Positions 34,384 through 43,078 of a DNA stretch of 64,000 nt are shown one piece after another. Positions within the stretch are counted from its first letter, which is position 1. Every line of letters begins with the position of its first letter. The position numbers and the translations under genes were made by a program. A model generated the notes under the pieces. The model did not search any database, was not told the DNA's origin, and saw only the letters and a list, made by a program, of their open reading frames with translations. Source of the DNA: Scatosoma sp045644545 (GTDB lineage: Bacteria > Bacillota > Clostridia > Christensenellales > Borkfalkiaceae); NCBI GenBank assembly GCA_045644545.1, contig JAZRHC010000027.1, positions 19,928-83,927 on the forward strand, written 5' to 3'.

Positions 34384-36114
34384 ATGGTAAAATCGGAAAA
34401 CAAAAGCGAAAAGGCGGCTAAGATCGTATTTATCACCGCGGCGTGCTTCTCGATCGTCGCCGTTTTTGCGATCGTGCTCTTCATTTTCCTTTCGGCGTTT
34501 CCCGCCCTTCAAGAAATCGGCGTATTCAAATTCCTGTTCGGAAGCAAATGGTTTCCCAAGCAAGACGAATACGGTTTACTGCCAATGATCGTCGCGACGT
34601 TGCTCGTGACCGTTTCCGCGCTTTTGATCGGCGGCTCGTTCGGGATCTTCACGGCGATTTTCGTCGTGTATTTCTGCCCGAAAAAGCTCAAAGCTTTTTT
34701 TAATCAAATTATCGTACTGCTCGCGGGAATCCCATCGATCATTTACGGCTTTTTCGGTATGATCGTTTTATCGCCCGCCTTAAAGAGTCTTTTTAATGCA
34801 GAGAGCGGTAACGGGCTTTTGGCAAGCGCGTTAATTTTGGGCTTAATGATCTTGCCGACCGTCACTTCGCTCACGAAAAACGCGCTTGAAAGCGTGCCGA
34901 GCTCGTATAGCGAGGGCTCGCTCGCGCTCGGCGCAAGCAGGGAGCAGACCATCTTCAAGATCAATCTTCCCGCGGCGAAAACGGGCGTTTTATCCGCTTT
35001 AACGCTCGGCGCGGGGCGCGCGATCGGCGAAACGATGGCGGTGCTCGTCGTCTGCGGGAATTCCGCGGCGTTTCCTAACGGACTTTTCTCTCCTATTCGC
35101 CCCCTCACCGTCAATATCGTCAACGAAATGGGGTATGCTATGGGCTTGCACCGTCAGGCGCTGTTTGCCACGGGGCTCGTGCTGTTGGTCTTTATCTTTC
35201 TTTTGAACGGGTTGCTTGCGCTTATCAAACGCGAGAAAAAAGAAAAGGACAAAGCGGGCAGAGCGCTCGTCGGCGGGGATACGGGCGAATATATCTATAA
35301 AGCGCGCGGAATGGGCTCGAAAATTTTATCGGTCGTTTCCTGCGTGATTGCGTCGGTGGTGGCGCTCGTGCTCGGAATTTTGATCGGGTATATCCTCGTC
35401 AACGGCTTGCCTGAAATCAGCCTTGACTTTCTGTTCGGTAAGCCCACGTATAAAACGCCCACCCTGCTCGGCGCGTTCGTTTCCACGGGTTGGGTTATTC
35501 TCCTTTCCCTTCTGATCGCGATTCCGCTCGGCGTAGGCGCGGCGATCTTTCTCGTCGAGTACACCAAGCCCGGATCAAAGCTCGTTAAAGTGATCAGAGT
35601 GTTTATCGACACGCTTTCGGGAATTCCTTCGATCGTGTTCGGGCTGTTCGGTATGATCGCGTTCTGCGCGGGCGGCAAATCGTTGTTCGCGGGCGCGCTT
35701 ACCCTTTCTTTAATGATCTTGCCGACGGTGATCCGCTCGGTCGAGGAAAGCCTGTTAGCCGTGCAAAACTCCGTTCGAGAAGGCTCGCTTGCGCTAGGCG
35801 CGACGAAGGTAAGAACGATTTTTAAAGTCGTGCTTCCGTCGGCGCTGTCGGGCGTCGTCACGGCGATTATTCTTTCGGTGGGGCGTATCGTTTCGGAAAG
35901 CGCGGCGCTTATCTTCACGGCGGGCTCGCTTCCGATGGTGCCGTCCTCGCCACTCGACAGCGGGTCTACGTTTGCGGTGTTAATGTATAATTTCACGGCG
36001 GAAAACCCGAATATGGAGGCGGCTTACGCGACGGCGACCGTCCTTTTGGCGCTCGTGTTCTTGATCAATCTCGCCGCGTATTTCTGCGAAAAGAAATGGA
36101 AGAAAAACAAATAA
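34384..36114 (+). CDS. Fused PstC-PstA phosphate permease
   Basis: The 576-residue membrane protein contains both phosphate permeases in one chain. The PstC half (about 1-285) has the loop SEGSLALGASREQTIFKI; a charged linker KREKKEKDKAGRA follows; the PstA half (about 310-576) has REGSLALGATKVRTIFKV. Each half has about six membrane segments, and no frameshift or stop lies between them. It takes the place of the two separate genes normally found between pstS and pstB. Ribosome binding site is weak (AAGGAT). Confidence 0.92.
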   Translation: MVKSENKSEKAAKIVFITAACFSIVAVFAIVLFIFLSAFPALQEIGVFKFLFGSKWFPKQDEYGLLPMIVATLLVTVSALLIGGSFGIFTAIFVVYFCPKKLKAFFNQIIVLLAGIPSIIYGFFGMIVLSPALKSLFNAESGNGLLASALILGLMILPTVTSLTKNALESVPSSYSEGSLALGASREQTIFKINLPAAKTGVLSALTLGAGRAIGETMAVLVVCGNSAAFPNGLFSPIRPLTVNIVNEMGYAMGLHRQALFATGLVLLVFIFLLNGLLALIKREKKEKDKAGRALVGGDTGEYIYKARGMGSKILSVVSCVIASVVALVLGILIGYILVNGLPEISLDFLFGKPTYKTPTLLGAFVSTGWVILLSLLIAIPLGVGAAIFLVEYTKPGSKLVKVIRVFIDTLSGIPSIVFGLFGMIAFCAGGKSLFAGALTLSLMILPTVIRSVEESLLAVQNSVREGSLALGATKVRTIFKVVLPSALSGVVTAIILSVGRIVSESAALIFTAGSLPMVPSSPLDSGSTFAVLMYNFTAENPNMEAAYATATVLLALVFLINLAAYFCEKKWKKNK

Positions 36115-36125
36115 GGAAAACCCAA

Positions 36126-36911
36126 ATGAAACAAATAGAAAAATTTACCTTTGAAAACAAAATAGCGGTGGAAATACGGGAAATGGACTTGTTCTACGGC
36201 AAGTTCCAAGCCCTTAAAAAGATCGGTATGACCATTCCTGAAAATCAAATCACGGCAATGATCGGCCCCTCCGGTTGCGGAAAATCCACCCTTTTAAAAT
36301 CGCTGAACAGAATGAACGATTTGGTAGAGGGGTGCAGAGTGGAAGGCGCAATCCAGATCGGCGGGCAAAATATCTACGATAAAGCGATAAATCTTTCTAC
36401 GCTCCGTAAAAACGTGGGTATGGTCTTTCAACGCCCCAATCCCTTCGCGATGAGCGTATACGACAATATCGCCTACGGTCCACGCACCTTCGGGATTAAG
36501 AAGAAAGCCGATCTTGACGAGATTATAGAACGCTCTTTAAAAGGCGCGGCGATGTGGGAGGAGCTCAAAGACAGGCTGAATAAGTCGGCTTTGGGGCTTT
36601 CGGGGGGACAGCAACAACGGCTTTGTATTGCCCGCGCGCTTGCCGTAGAGCCTCAAATTCTATTGATGGACGAACCGACGAGCGCGCTCGACCCCATTTC
36701 CACGGGCAAAATCGAGGAGCTTTGCACGGAGCTTAAAAAGGAAGTGACGATCGTTATGGTCACGCACAATATGCAACAGGCGGCGAGAATTTCGGATAAA
36801 ACGGCGTTCTTTCTCTTGGGCGAAATGATAGAAATGGGCGATACGCAAAAGATTTTCTCGATGCCCAAAAACAAAAAAACGGAAGACTATATCACGGGAC
36901 GGTTTGGTTAA
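36126..36911 (+). CDS. pstB: Phosphate ABC transporter ATPase PstB
   Basis: The ATPase has Walker A GPSGCGKST, the signature LSGGQQQR and Walker B ILLMDEPTSALDP, plus the PstB-typical FYGKFQALK near the start. It powers phosphate uptake through the fused permease. I start at the ATG at 36126 (261 codons) because AAGGA lies 8-9 nt upstream and the family usually begins near VEIREMDLFYG; a start at 36096 would overlap the previous gene by 19 nt. Confidence 0.95.
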   Translation: MKQIEKFTFENKIAVEIREMDLFYGKFQALKKIGMTIPENQITAMIGPSGCGKSTLLKSLNRMNDLVEGCRVEGAIQIGGQNIYDKAINLSTLRKNVGMVFQRPNPFAMSVYDNIAYGPRTFGIKKKADLDEIIERSLKGAAMWEELKDRLNKSALGLSGGQQQRLCIARALAVEPQILLMDEPTSALDPISTGKIEELCTELKKEVTIVMVTHNMQQAARISDKTAFFLLGEMIEMGDTQKIFSMPKNKKTEDYITGRFG

Positions 36912-36912
36912 G

Positions 36913-37581
36913 ATGCGACAAAATTATTTAAACGATTTAAAAGAACTCACGCAAGAAATGGAAGAAATGAGCGAGCTCGTTGAACAAGCCATCAAAAACA
37001 CGGTGGTCGCGCTTCAAAAAGACGATTTGATAATGGCGCAGGAGGTCGTCAACGCCGACACGAAGATCGACGATATGGAGCGTTCGGTGGAAAATCTTTG
37101 CTTAAAGCTTTTGCTCACCCAACAGCCCGTCGCTTCGGATATGCGTATGGTTTCCTCGGCGCTTAAAATGATTACCGATTTAGAGCGTATCGGGGATTTT
37201 GCCGCGGATATCGCGGAGATCGTGCTCAAAGGCGGCAGAACGCACACCTCGTACAGTATTCCTTTTATTGAAACGATGTGCGGCGAAGTGATCAAAATGG
37301 TGGACGAGGCGGTGAAATCGTTTGCGGAAAAAGATATCGATCTCGCGAAAAAAGTTTGCCTTGCGGACGATAGGGTAGACGAGCTGTTCCTCGGCGCGAA
37401 AGACCTTTTGGTGGAGCGTATCCGTTCCGACGAGAGCTTTGCCGAGCGCGCGCTCGATTTAATGATGGTATCCAAGTATTTAGAGCGTATCGGCGACCAC
37501 GCAACCAACCTTGCCGAATGGGTGATCTTCTATTTAACGGGCGTGCATATGAACACGGAAAAAGGCTATTTTGAAAGCTGA
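36913..37581 (+). CDS. phoU: Phosphate signalling protein PhoU
   Basis: The 222-residue all-helical protein has two PhoU repeats, each with the metal-binding E/D-rich helix: VVNADTKIDDMERSVE, then KVCLADDRVDELFLGAKD, and the closing LERIGDHATNLAEWVIF. PhoU restrains the PhoR kinase when phosphate is plentiful and modulates the Pst transporter. It starts one base after the pstB stop, so it is translationally coupled. Confidence 0.93.
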   Translation: MRQNYLNDLKELTQEMEEMSELVEQAIKNTVVALQKDDLIMAQEVVNADTKIDDMERSVENLCLKLLLTQQPVASDMRMVSSALKMITDLERIGDFAADIAEIVLKGGRTHTSYSIPFIETMCGEVIKMVDEAVKSFAEKDIDLAKKVCLADDRVDELFLGAKDLLVERIRSDESFAERALDLMMVSKYLERIGDHATNLAEWVIFYLTGVHMNTEKGYFES

Positions 37582-37620
37582 AAATCAAAAAAGAATAAAT
37601 TTTTTTGAATTTTTAATTTT

Positions 37621-37674
37621 TTTACAAATTTTTTACATCTAACGAATGACTTTCTTTCAAAAGTATTATATAAT
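37621..37674 (+). promoter_or_regulatory. Pho-box-like pair and promoter for nptA-phoPR operon
   Basis: TTTACA at 37621 and again at 37632 (11 bp apart, the classical PhoP spacing), then ATGACT (37646-37651), 17 nt, and TATAAT (37669-37674). The shared hexamer with the pstS upstream array suggests a common regulator. Confidence 0.62.
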
Positions 37675-37738
37675 AAAAGAGTAGATTTTTGAAAAATCGG
37701 TGACGATAGGAAGAAATTTTATAAGTTAGGAGTAAGAA

Positions 37739-39406
37739 ATGCAGATTTTTGAAACGATTGCACTCGTATTAGCAGGTTGCGGCGCACTATTGGTTGGGTT
37801 TAAACTACTCAGCGACAATATGGAAAAGCTGTTTGGAAACAGTTTAAAGAAACTTTTTAATAAAACCTCGGATAAAAAGCTCGTTGGCGTGGGTATGGGC
37901 GCGGTTACGACCGCGGTCATTCAAAGCTCGGGCGTTACGACGGTTATGGTCGTAGGGTTCGTAAATGCAGGAATAATGAGCCTATATCAGGCGGCTTCCG
38001 TGATTATGGGCGCGAATATCGGAACGACGATCACCGCGCAGATCGCGGCGCTCGGAGATTTGCCGATCAGCGAATTTTTCATTTTGATGCTCGGTATCGG
38101 TGTTTTTATCGATTTGTTTGCAAAGAGCGATAAAGTAAAATCTTCGGGTATGGCGCTTGCGTGGCTTGGAATGATCTTTCTGGGTTTGGAAGTTATGTCC
38201 TCGACGATGAAAGTGTACTCGGATATCAACGAATATCCGCAGGTTGCGGAATTTTTGTCTTCAATGACAAATCCTTTCTTGCTTTTGATTTTCGGGATCG
38301 TATTTACCGCTTTAATGCAATCTTCCAGCGCGGTTACTTCCATTATTATTTCAATGGCTTCGGCGGGACTTATTATCGGTCAGGTAGACGGGCATATGAC
38401 GAACGCCGTTCTTTACATAATCTTAGGCTCGAATATCGGATCGTGCGTTACCGCGTTGATCTCTTCAATCGGCACGAGCGTAAACGCAAGGCGAGCGAGT
38501 ATTATTCACCTTATGTTTAACGTGATCGGTTCGTTTTTGTTTATGATTATGCTTTTAATTTGGAGTGATTTTTATTCGGCAACCTTCGTGAAATGGTTCA
38601 AAGAAGAAAGTACGCAGATTGCTATGTTTCACACGTTCTTCAACGTAGTTTGTACGATTCTGTTCCTTCCCTTTACCAAGCTTTTGGTGAAAGCTGCGAC
38701 GATACTCGTGCCCGATAAGAAGAAAAAAGAGGAAAAGCCTTCGGAAATTATTTATATGGACAAGCGTTTCCTTGCAACGCCTACCGTTGCAATCGGTCAG
38801 CTTACGAAAGAAGTATTCCGTATGGCGGATATGGCTATGCAAAGCTTACAGGTGGCGTTCGACGGCTTTATTAACCGCGATTTGAACGCGATTGATAAAG
38901 TGGCGGAAAATAACGAACGTATTATGAAGCTGGGCGAACAGATTTCCGATTATCTGGTGCAAGTTTCGGCGAGTGGGATTTCTCTTTCCGACGAAAAGCT
39001 CGTCAGTGCGCTTCACAACAACGTCGGCGATATCGCCCGTGTGGCGGAGCTTGCCGATAACCTCACGAAATATACGAGAAGAGAGGTTCGCGATAATTTG
39101 ATCTTCTCGGAAGGCATCAACGAAAAGATCGGCGGTATGCACGATTTGCTTCGTCAGCAATACGACACGGTGAAAAAGGTCGTGCTTGAAAACGATTACG
39201 CCGCGCTTCCCGAATCCGACGAAATCGAGGATAAAGTGGACGATATGCGCCGCGAGCTCGTAGCAGAGCACATTCAGCGACTCAGCCAAGGCAAGTGCCG
39301 TCCCGAAAACAACACGGTGTTTATCAACCTCGTGTCGAATTTGGAGCGTATCGGCGACCACTTGAATTTTATCGCGCACAGCGTGGACGGCTCGCCCGTC
39401 AAATAA
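37739..39406 (+). CDS. Na+/phosphate cotransporter with C-terminal PhoU-like domain
   Basis: The 555-residue protein has the two inverted NptA/SLC34-type halves: AVIQSSGVTTVMVV with GANIGTTITAQIAA, and ALMQSSSAVTSIII with GSNIGSCVTALIS. After about residue 330 comes a soluble PhoU-like helical domain ending NLERIGDHLNFIAH. It would import phosphate with sodium and sense it through the PhoU-like part. It is followed by a PhoB/PhoR-like pair 13 nt on, so phosphate control of this operon is likely. Confidence 0.93.
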   Translation: MQIFETIALVLAGCGALLVGFKLLSDNMEKLFGNSLKKLFNKTSDKKLVGVGMGAVTTAVIQSSGVTTVMVVGFVNAGIMSLYQAASVIMGANIGTTITAQIAALGDLPISEFFILMLGIGVFIDLFAKSDKVKSSGMALAWLGMIFLGLEVMSSTMKVYSDINEYPQVAEFLSSMTNPFLLLIFGIVFTALMQSSSAVTSIIISMASAGLIIGQVDGHMTNAVLYIILGSNIGSCVTALISSIGTSVNARRASIIHLMFNVIGSFLFMIMLLIWSDFYSATFVKWFKEESTQIAMFHTFFNVVCTILFLPFTKLLVKAATILVPDKKKKEEKPSEIIYMDKRFLATPTVAIGQLTKEVFRMADMAMQSLQVAFDGFINRDLNAIDKVAENNERIMKLGEQISDYLVQVSASGISLSDEKLVSALHNNVGDIARVAELADNLTKYTRREVRDNLIFSEGINEKIGGMHDLLRQQYDTVKKVVLENDYAALPESDEIEDKVDDMRRELVAEHIQRLSQGKCRPENNTVFINLVSNLERIGDHLNFIAHSVDGSPVK

Positions 39407-39419
39407 TCGGTTAAAGGAT

Positions 39420-40073
39420 ATGAAAGGTCTTATCTACGTCCTCGAAGACGACGAAAGTATTAGCGGTCTGGTGAAATTTTCCTTGGAAAGGGAACAGATC
39501 GTCTGCCGAACCTTTTCTTCCATAAAGGCTTTTAAAAACGGTATGGCAGACGGCGCGCCCGATATCGCGCTTCTTGATATTATGCTTCCCGACGGGAGCG
39601 GGCTTGAAGTGCTCAAAGAGATTAAGGAACGATATCCCAGCGTTTGTTGCATTATGCTTAGCGCGCTCGGTAGCGAACACGATAAAGTGGTTGGGCTCGA
39701 CCTCGGCGCGGACGATTATATCGCGAAGCCGTTCGGGGTAATGGAGCTCGTTGCGCGAGTGAACGCGGCGCTTCGTCGGCGTAGCGGGAATAACACGATC
39801 AAGGTCGGCGAGTTGGAGCTTAACAACGATACGATGTCGGTGACCTTACGGGGAAAACCGCTTGAAGTCAATAAAAAAGAATTCGAGCTGTTGCGCTACT
39901 GTATGAAAAACACGGATATGGTGCTTCCGCGCGATACGCTGCTTACCGAAATTTGGGGCTACGTAGACACCGAAACGCGAACGCTAGATAATCACGTGGC
40001 GCGGCTTCGTAAGCTCGGCGTGGATAATTTCGAAACGGTATTCGGCGTGGGGTATCGTTTCAAAAAACCGTAA
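39420..40073 (+). CDS. OmpR/PhoB-family response regulator (probable phosphate regulator)
   Basis: The 217-residue protein has a receiver domain with the phosphorylated Asp in ALLDIMLPDGSG (about residue 53), LGADDYIAKPFG with the conserved Lys, and an OmpR-type winged helix (LLTEIWGYVDTETRTLDNHV). Placed between a phosphate cotransporter and a sensor kinase and downstream of the pst operon, it is most likely the PhoP/PhoB of this organism and the factor binding the TTTACA repeats. That role is inferred from context. Confidence 0.9.
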   Translation: MKGLIYVLEDDESISGLVKFSLEREQIVCRTFSSIKAFKNGMADGAPDIALLDIMLPDGSGLEVLKEIKERYPSVCCIMLSALGSEHDKVVGLDLGADDYIAKPFGVMELVARVNAALRRRSGNNTIKVGELELNNDTMSVTLRGKPLEVNKKEFELLRYCMKNTDMVLPRDTLLTEIWGYVDTETRTLDNHVARLRKLGVDNFETVFGVGYRFKKP

Positions 40074-40082
40074 TAGAAATTG

Positions 40083-40118
40083 AAAACGGATAGGGCAGGT
40101 ATGCGACTATCCGTTTTT
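40083..40118 (+). terminator. Terminator-like hairpin between regulator and kinase genes
   Basis: AAAACGGATAG (40083-40093) pairs perfectly with CTATCCGTTTT (40107-40117) and is followed by one more T and CG, so termination is probably partial. It would lower kinase expression relative to the regulator. Confidence 0.6.
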
Positions 40119-40140
40119 CGCAAAAGGCAAAGGAGAAAAA

Positions 40141-41502
40141 ATGCGAAGGAAAATTTTATGGATCTCACAACTGATTATCGCGGTCGTGCTTTTAATCTAC
40201 GCGACTTTTTCCACGCAGATCTTCTACGACAGCTCGCTCGAATCCGCCGTAAGCGTTTTAAAAGCGCAAACGCAGGTGTTCGACGAGGAAAACTATACGA
40301 TAGACGCCGTTGGCGCGAAATCGCTTTCGGAGCGTATCGGGGGAAATCGAGTTACGCTGATCGCGCTTGACGGTACGATCCTCGGCGATAGCGAAAAACA
40401 TTCGTCGGACGATCATTCGGGGCGAGAAGAAGTGAAAGAAGCCGTGCGCACGGGCGAGGGCTGGGCGGTTAGAAACAGCGCAACGCTCGGCAGGGATACG
40501 CTCTATTATTGTAAAAAGCTCGCCTTGGCGAACGGGGAAATTTTGCTTCGTATTTCCACGAAAGCGCCGTCCGTTTGGGATACGTTCGGGGATATTTTGC
40601 CGACGCTCGTTTGGTTTTTGATTTTGGATTTCTTAGTGTGTTTGTTATTTACCTTTCTCGAAACCGAATATATTTTGAGCCCCGTGAAAAAAATAGCCAA
40701 GGACGCGGCGCTCAACCTAAAAGTCGATACCAAATATCCCGAGCTGAAACCCGTCGTGGATATTTTGAATAAGCGGAATAAAGAAGTAACGCAAAAGATC
40801 CGCGAGCTTTCGAGTGAAAAGGAGCTCGTTGAAAAGGCGCAACGCTCGAAAAACGATTTTATCGCGAATATCACGCACGAAATGAACACGCCCTTGACTT
40901 CGATTCGCGGCTATTCCGAGCTTCTTGCAAGCGGCTCGCTCGATAAAGAGCAGACGGCGCAGGCGGCGAAGATCTTATTGCAACAGAGCGACAGGCTTTC
41001 CAAGCTGATCGCGTGCATTATCAACTATAACGAACTGGATAACGACGACCTTCCCGCCTACGAGGTGGACGCGTCCAAACTCGTTTCGGAGATTTTAGAA
41101 ACGCTTGCGCCTGATATCTTGAAGCGCGGGATCGCTCTATCAAAGGAAATCGAAGAAGGCATCGTCGTGAAAAGCCGTCACGAGCGGGTCAACGAGGTGT
41201 TCGGAAATCTCATTCGCAACGCCATTCGTTATAATAAGGACAACGGCGAGCTGAAAGTTTCGTTAAAACGGACGGAAAAAGGCGCGAGATTCGTCGTTGC
41301 CGATACGGGGATCGGGATCGCAGAGGAGAATTTGGAGCGTGTTTTCGATCGGTTTTTCACCGTGGATAAATCGCACAACGGCGTGCACGGCGGGTTCGGC
41401 TTAGGGCTGGCGACGGTCAAAAAGATCTGTAAGCGTTCGGGCTGGGTGATCGGCGTGGATAGCGCGCTCGATCAAGGCACGACCTTTACGGTGGATTTAT
41501 AA
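40141..41502 (+). CDS. PhoR-like sensor histidine kinase
   Basis: The 453-residue kinase has a membrane helix at about residues 6-28, an extracytoplasmic sensor region, a second helix at about 160-183, then dimerisation box ITHEMNTPLTSIRGYSELL (His near 249), N box NLIRNAIRYNK, G1 box DTGIGIAEENLERVF and G2 box GGFGLGLATVKKI. No PAS domain is obvious. It pairs with the regulator gene upstream. AAAGGAG precedes the ATG. Confidence 0.92.
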   Translation: MRRKILWISQLIIAVVLLIYATFSTQIFYDSSLESAVSVLKAQTQVFDEENYTIDAVGAKSLSERIGGNRVTLIALDGTILGDSEKHSSDDHSGREEVKEAVRTGEGWAVRNSATLGRDTLYYCKKLALANGEILLRISTKAPSVWDTFGDILPTLVWFLILDFLVCLLFTFLETEYILSPVKKIAKDAALNLKVDTKYPELKPVVDILNKRNKEVTQKIRELSSEKELVEKAQRSKNDFIANITHEMNTPLTSIRGYSELLASGSLDKEQTAQAAKILLQQSDRLSKLIACIINYNELDNDDLPAYEVDASKLVSEILETLAPDILKRGIALSKEIEEGIVVKSRHERVNEVFGNLIRNAIRYNKDNGELKVSLKRTEKGARFVVADTGIGIAEENLERVFDRFFTVDKSHNGVHGGFGLGLATVKKICKRSGWVIGVDSALDQGTTFTVDL

Positions 41503-41514
41503 AAAGATAAAAGC

Positions 41515-41552
41515 AAAAACCTGCCTTTCGAAATTCGAAAGACAGGTTTTTT
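41515..41552 (+). terminator. Strong intrinsic terminator after the kinase gene
   Basis: AAAAACCTG-c-CTTTCGAA paired with TTCGAAAG-a-CAGGTTTTTT; works on both strands and also ends the convergent DUF1508 gene region. Confidence 0.88.
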
Positions 41553-41563
41553 GCCGTCTATAA

Positions 41564-42889
41564 TCAAATATGCTCGTGCGCGATCTCCGATTCCGTGAGG
41601 ACGGGGGAATTAAGCGCGAACCGCTTTACCGATTCCACCGCGTTCATACAAAGCCGTTTGGTCTTGTAGTGCTCACCGAGGCAAAGGAGCTGACCGTTGC
41701 CACTCAAAAGCTTATAGATATAATCGCCTTTTTTGGTGAGGGAGATGCGGAAATTGCCTTTTTCAATGTTCGCTTTATGCGTTCCGATCCCGTTGACTGC
41801 GCCGATATAAGTCGTGTATTCTTCGCTGGACAAAAGCTTTTCGCCGTTGTTTGCGAACAGCTCGAAGTAGAACACCTGTTCGCCGTCCGTGCTTTCGTTG
41901 GAGCTAATAATCCACTTGCCGTTGCTGTTTTCCGAAACGGCGGGGAGCTCGCTATCGTCCTCAACGGGAAGCTTAATCACTTGATCTTGCACGTTTTCGT
42001 CGATCACCGCCGTCTGCGCGAACCGCTTCGTGGATTCGATCGCGCGCTCGCAACGGGCGCGAGTCTTATAATTTTCGCCCATACAAAGGAGCATATTCTT
42101 TCCGCTTAAAAGCTTGAAGATATAATCGCCTTTCTTGGAAAGGGTGATCTTGAAGTTATTGCGTAAGATATTTTCTTTATGAGTCTTGATGCCGCTCAAA
42201 ACGCCGTTATAGGTGGTGTATTCCTCGCTGGATAAAAGCTTTTCGCCGTTGGAAGCGCGGAGCTCGAAGAAATACGATTCGTCCGTTTCTGCCTTTTCTT
42301 TGCCGTCGCTTTCCGCAACGATCACGCGGCAGATCACCCATTTGCCCGTGTAGCGACTGCCCAATTCGTCGTCCTCGTCCTCTTGGGCGACGGGCGCGGG
42401 AGCAGGGGCTTTTTTGGCTTTTGTCGTAGCGGGCTTTGCTTCCGCTTTTTTAGCCGTCGCGGCGGGAGCTTTCTTTTTTGCGGGTTGGGATTTTACGGCT
42501 TTTTCTTCTTTTTTTGCCTGTTCCTTGGCTTGTTCAGCGGCTTCCTTTTCCGCTTTTTCTTTCGCTTCGGCTTCTGCTTTCGCCTGTTCAGCCGCGAGCT
42601 TTTCCGCTTCCTCTTTTTCTTTCGCTAAGCGTTCTTCTTCGGCTTTTGCCTTGGCTTCCGTCTCTGCTTTTGCTTCCGCTTCGGCTTGTTCTTTTGCAAG
42701 GCGTTCTTCTTCCGCTTTTTTTGCTTGTGCCTCTAACATCGCGGCTTTTCTCTTTTTCGCGTTTTTCGATCTCTTTACGATGAGCGCGATAATCACGACG
42801 ATCAAAAGGGCGGCGACCGCCAACAACACGGCGGTAAGGGCGATGTGGTCTTTCGCGTAGTCGATTGCTTTTTGGATAAATTCAGGCAT
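41564..42889 (-). CDS. Membrane-anchored protein with two DUF1508 (YegP-like) domains
   Basis: The 441-residue product starts MPEFIQKAIDYAKDH, has one membrane helix at about residues 17-39, then a long Ala/Glu/Lys-rich helical stalk (about 45-150) with many KAEEERLAKE-type repeats, a Lys/Ala/Pro linker, and two DUF1508 domains (about 180-290 and 320-430), each with FELFANNGEKLLSSEEYTTY-like and GIGTHKANI cores. DUF1508 units are usually found alone in tiny cytoplasmic proteins (YegP) of unknown function. The ATG at 42889 is preferred over an upstream one because AAAGGAG lies 8 nt before it. Function unknown. Confidence 0.85.
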   Translation of the reverse strand: MPEFIQKAIDYAKDHIALTAVLLAVAALLIVVIIALIVKRSKNAKKRKAAMLEAQAKKAEEERLAKEQAEAEAKAETEAKAKAEEERLAKEKEEAEKLAAEQAKAEAEAKEKAEKEAAEQAKEQAKKEEKAVKSQPAKKKAPAATAKKAEAKPATTKAKKAPAPAPVAQEDEDDELGSRYTGKWVICRVIVAESDGKEKAETDESYFFELRASNGEKLLSSEEYTTYNGVLSGIKTHKENILRNNFKITLSKKGDYIFKLLSGKNMLLCMGENYKTRARCERAIESTKRFAQTAVIDENVQDQVIKLPVEDDSELPAVSENSNGKWIISSNESTDGEQVFYFELFANNGEKLLSSEEYTTYIGAVNGIGTHKANIEKGNFRISLTKKGDYIYKLLSGNGQLLCLGEHYKTKRLCMNAVESVKRFALNSPVLTESEIAHEHI

Positions 42890-42974
42890 AACGCTAACTC
42901 CTTTTTCTCTCAAACGGAAGAAAAATTTCCTCGTTTTTCTTCGCGTTCTGTATAATATATATTTCAGTATCTAT

Positions 42975-43003
42975 ATTTTAATACAAAAATAAGGAAAAGT
43001 CAA
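42975..43003 (-). promoter_or_regulatory. Promoter of the DUF1508 gene
   Basis: On the minus strand TTGACT (42998-43003), 17 nt, TAAAAT (42975-42980). Confidence 0.75.
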
Positions 43004-43043
43004 TAAGAGTTATAAAAAAATTTCAAGCTTTTTTAGAAAAAAA

Positions 43044-43072
43044 TTGACTTTTGCGCGAGAATAGAGTACAAT
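43044..43072 (+). promoter_or_regulatory. Promoter placing the transcript start at the ATG
   Basis: TTGACT (43044-43049), 17 nt, TACAAT (43067-43072). The next ATG begins at 43079, 7 nt after the -10, exactly where transcription normally starts. Confidence 0.75.
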
Positions 43073-43078
43073 GATATT

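Noticed and set aside
42414..42860. A plus-strand frame rich in Ala/Ser/Phe opposite the DUF1508 stalk
   Set aside because: It is the antisense image of the Ala/Glu/Lys repeats and has no start signal.
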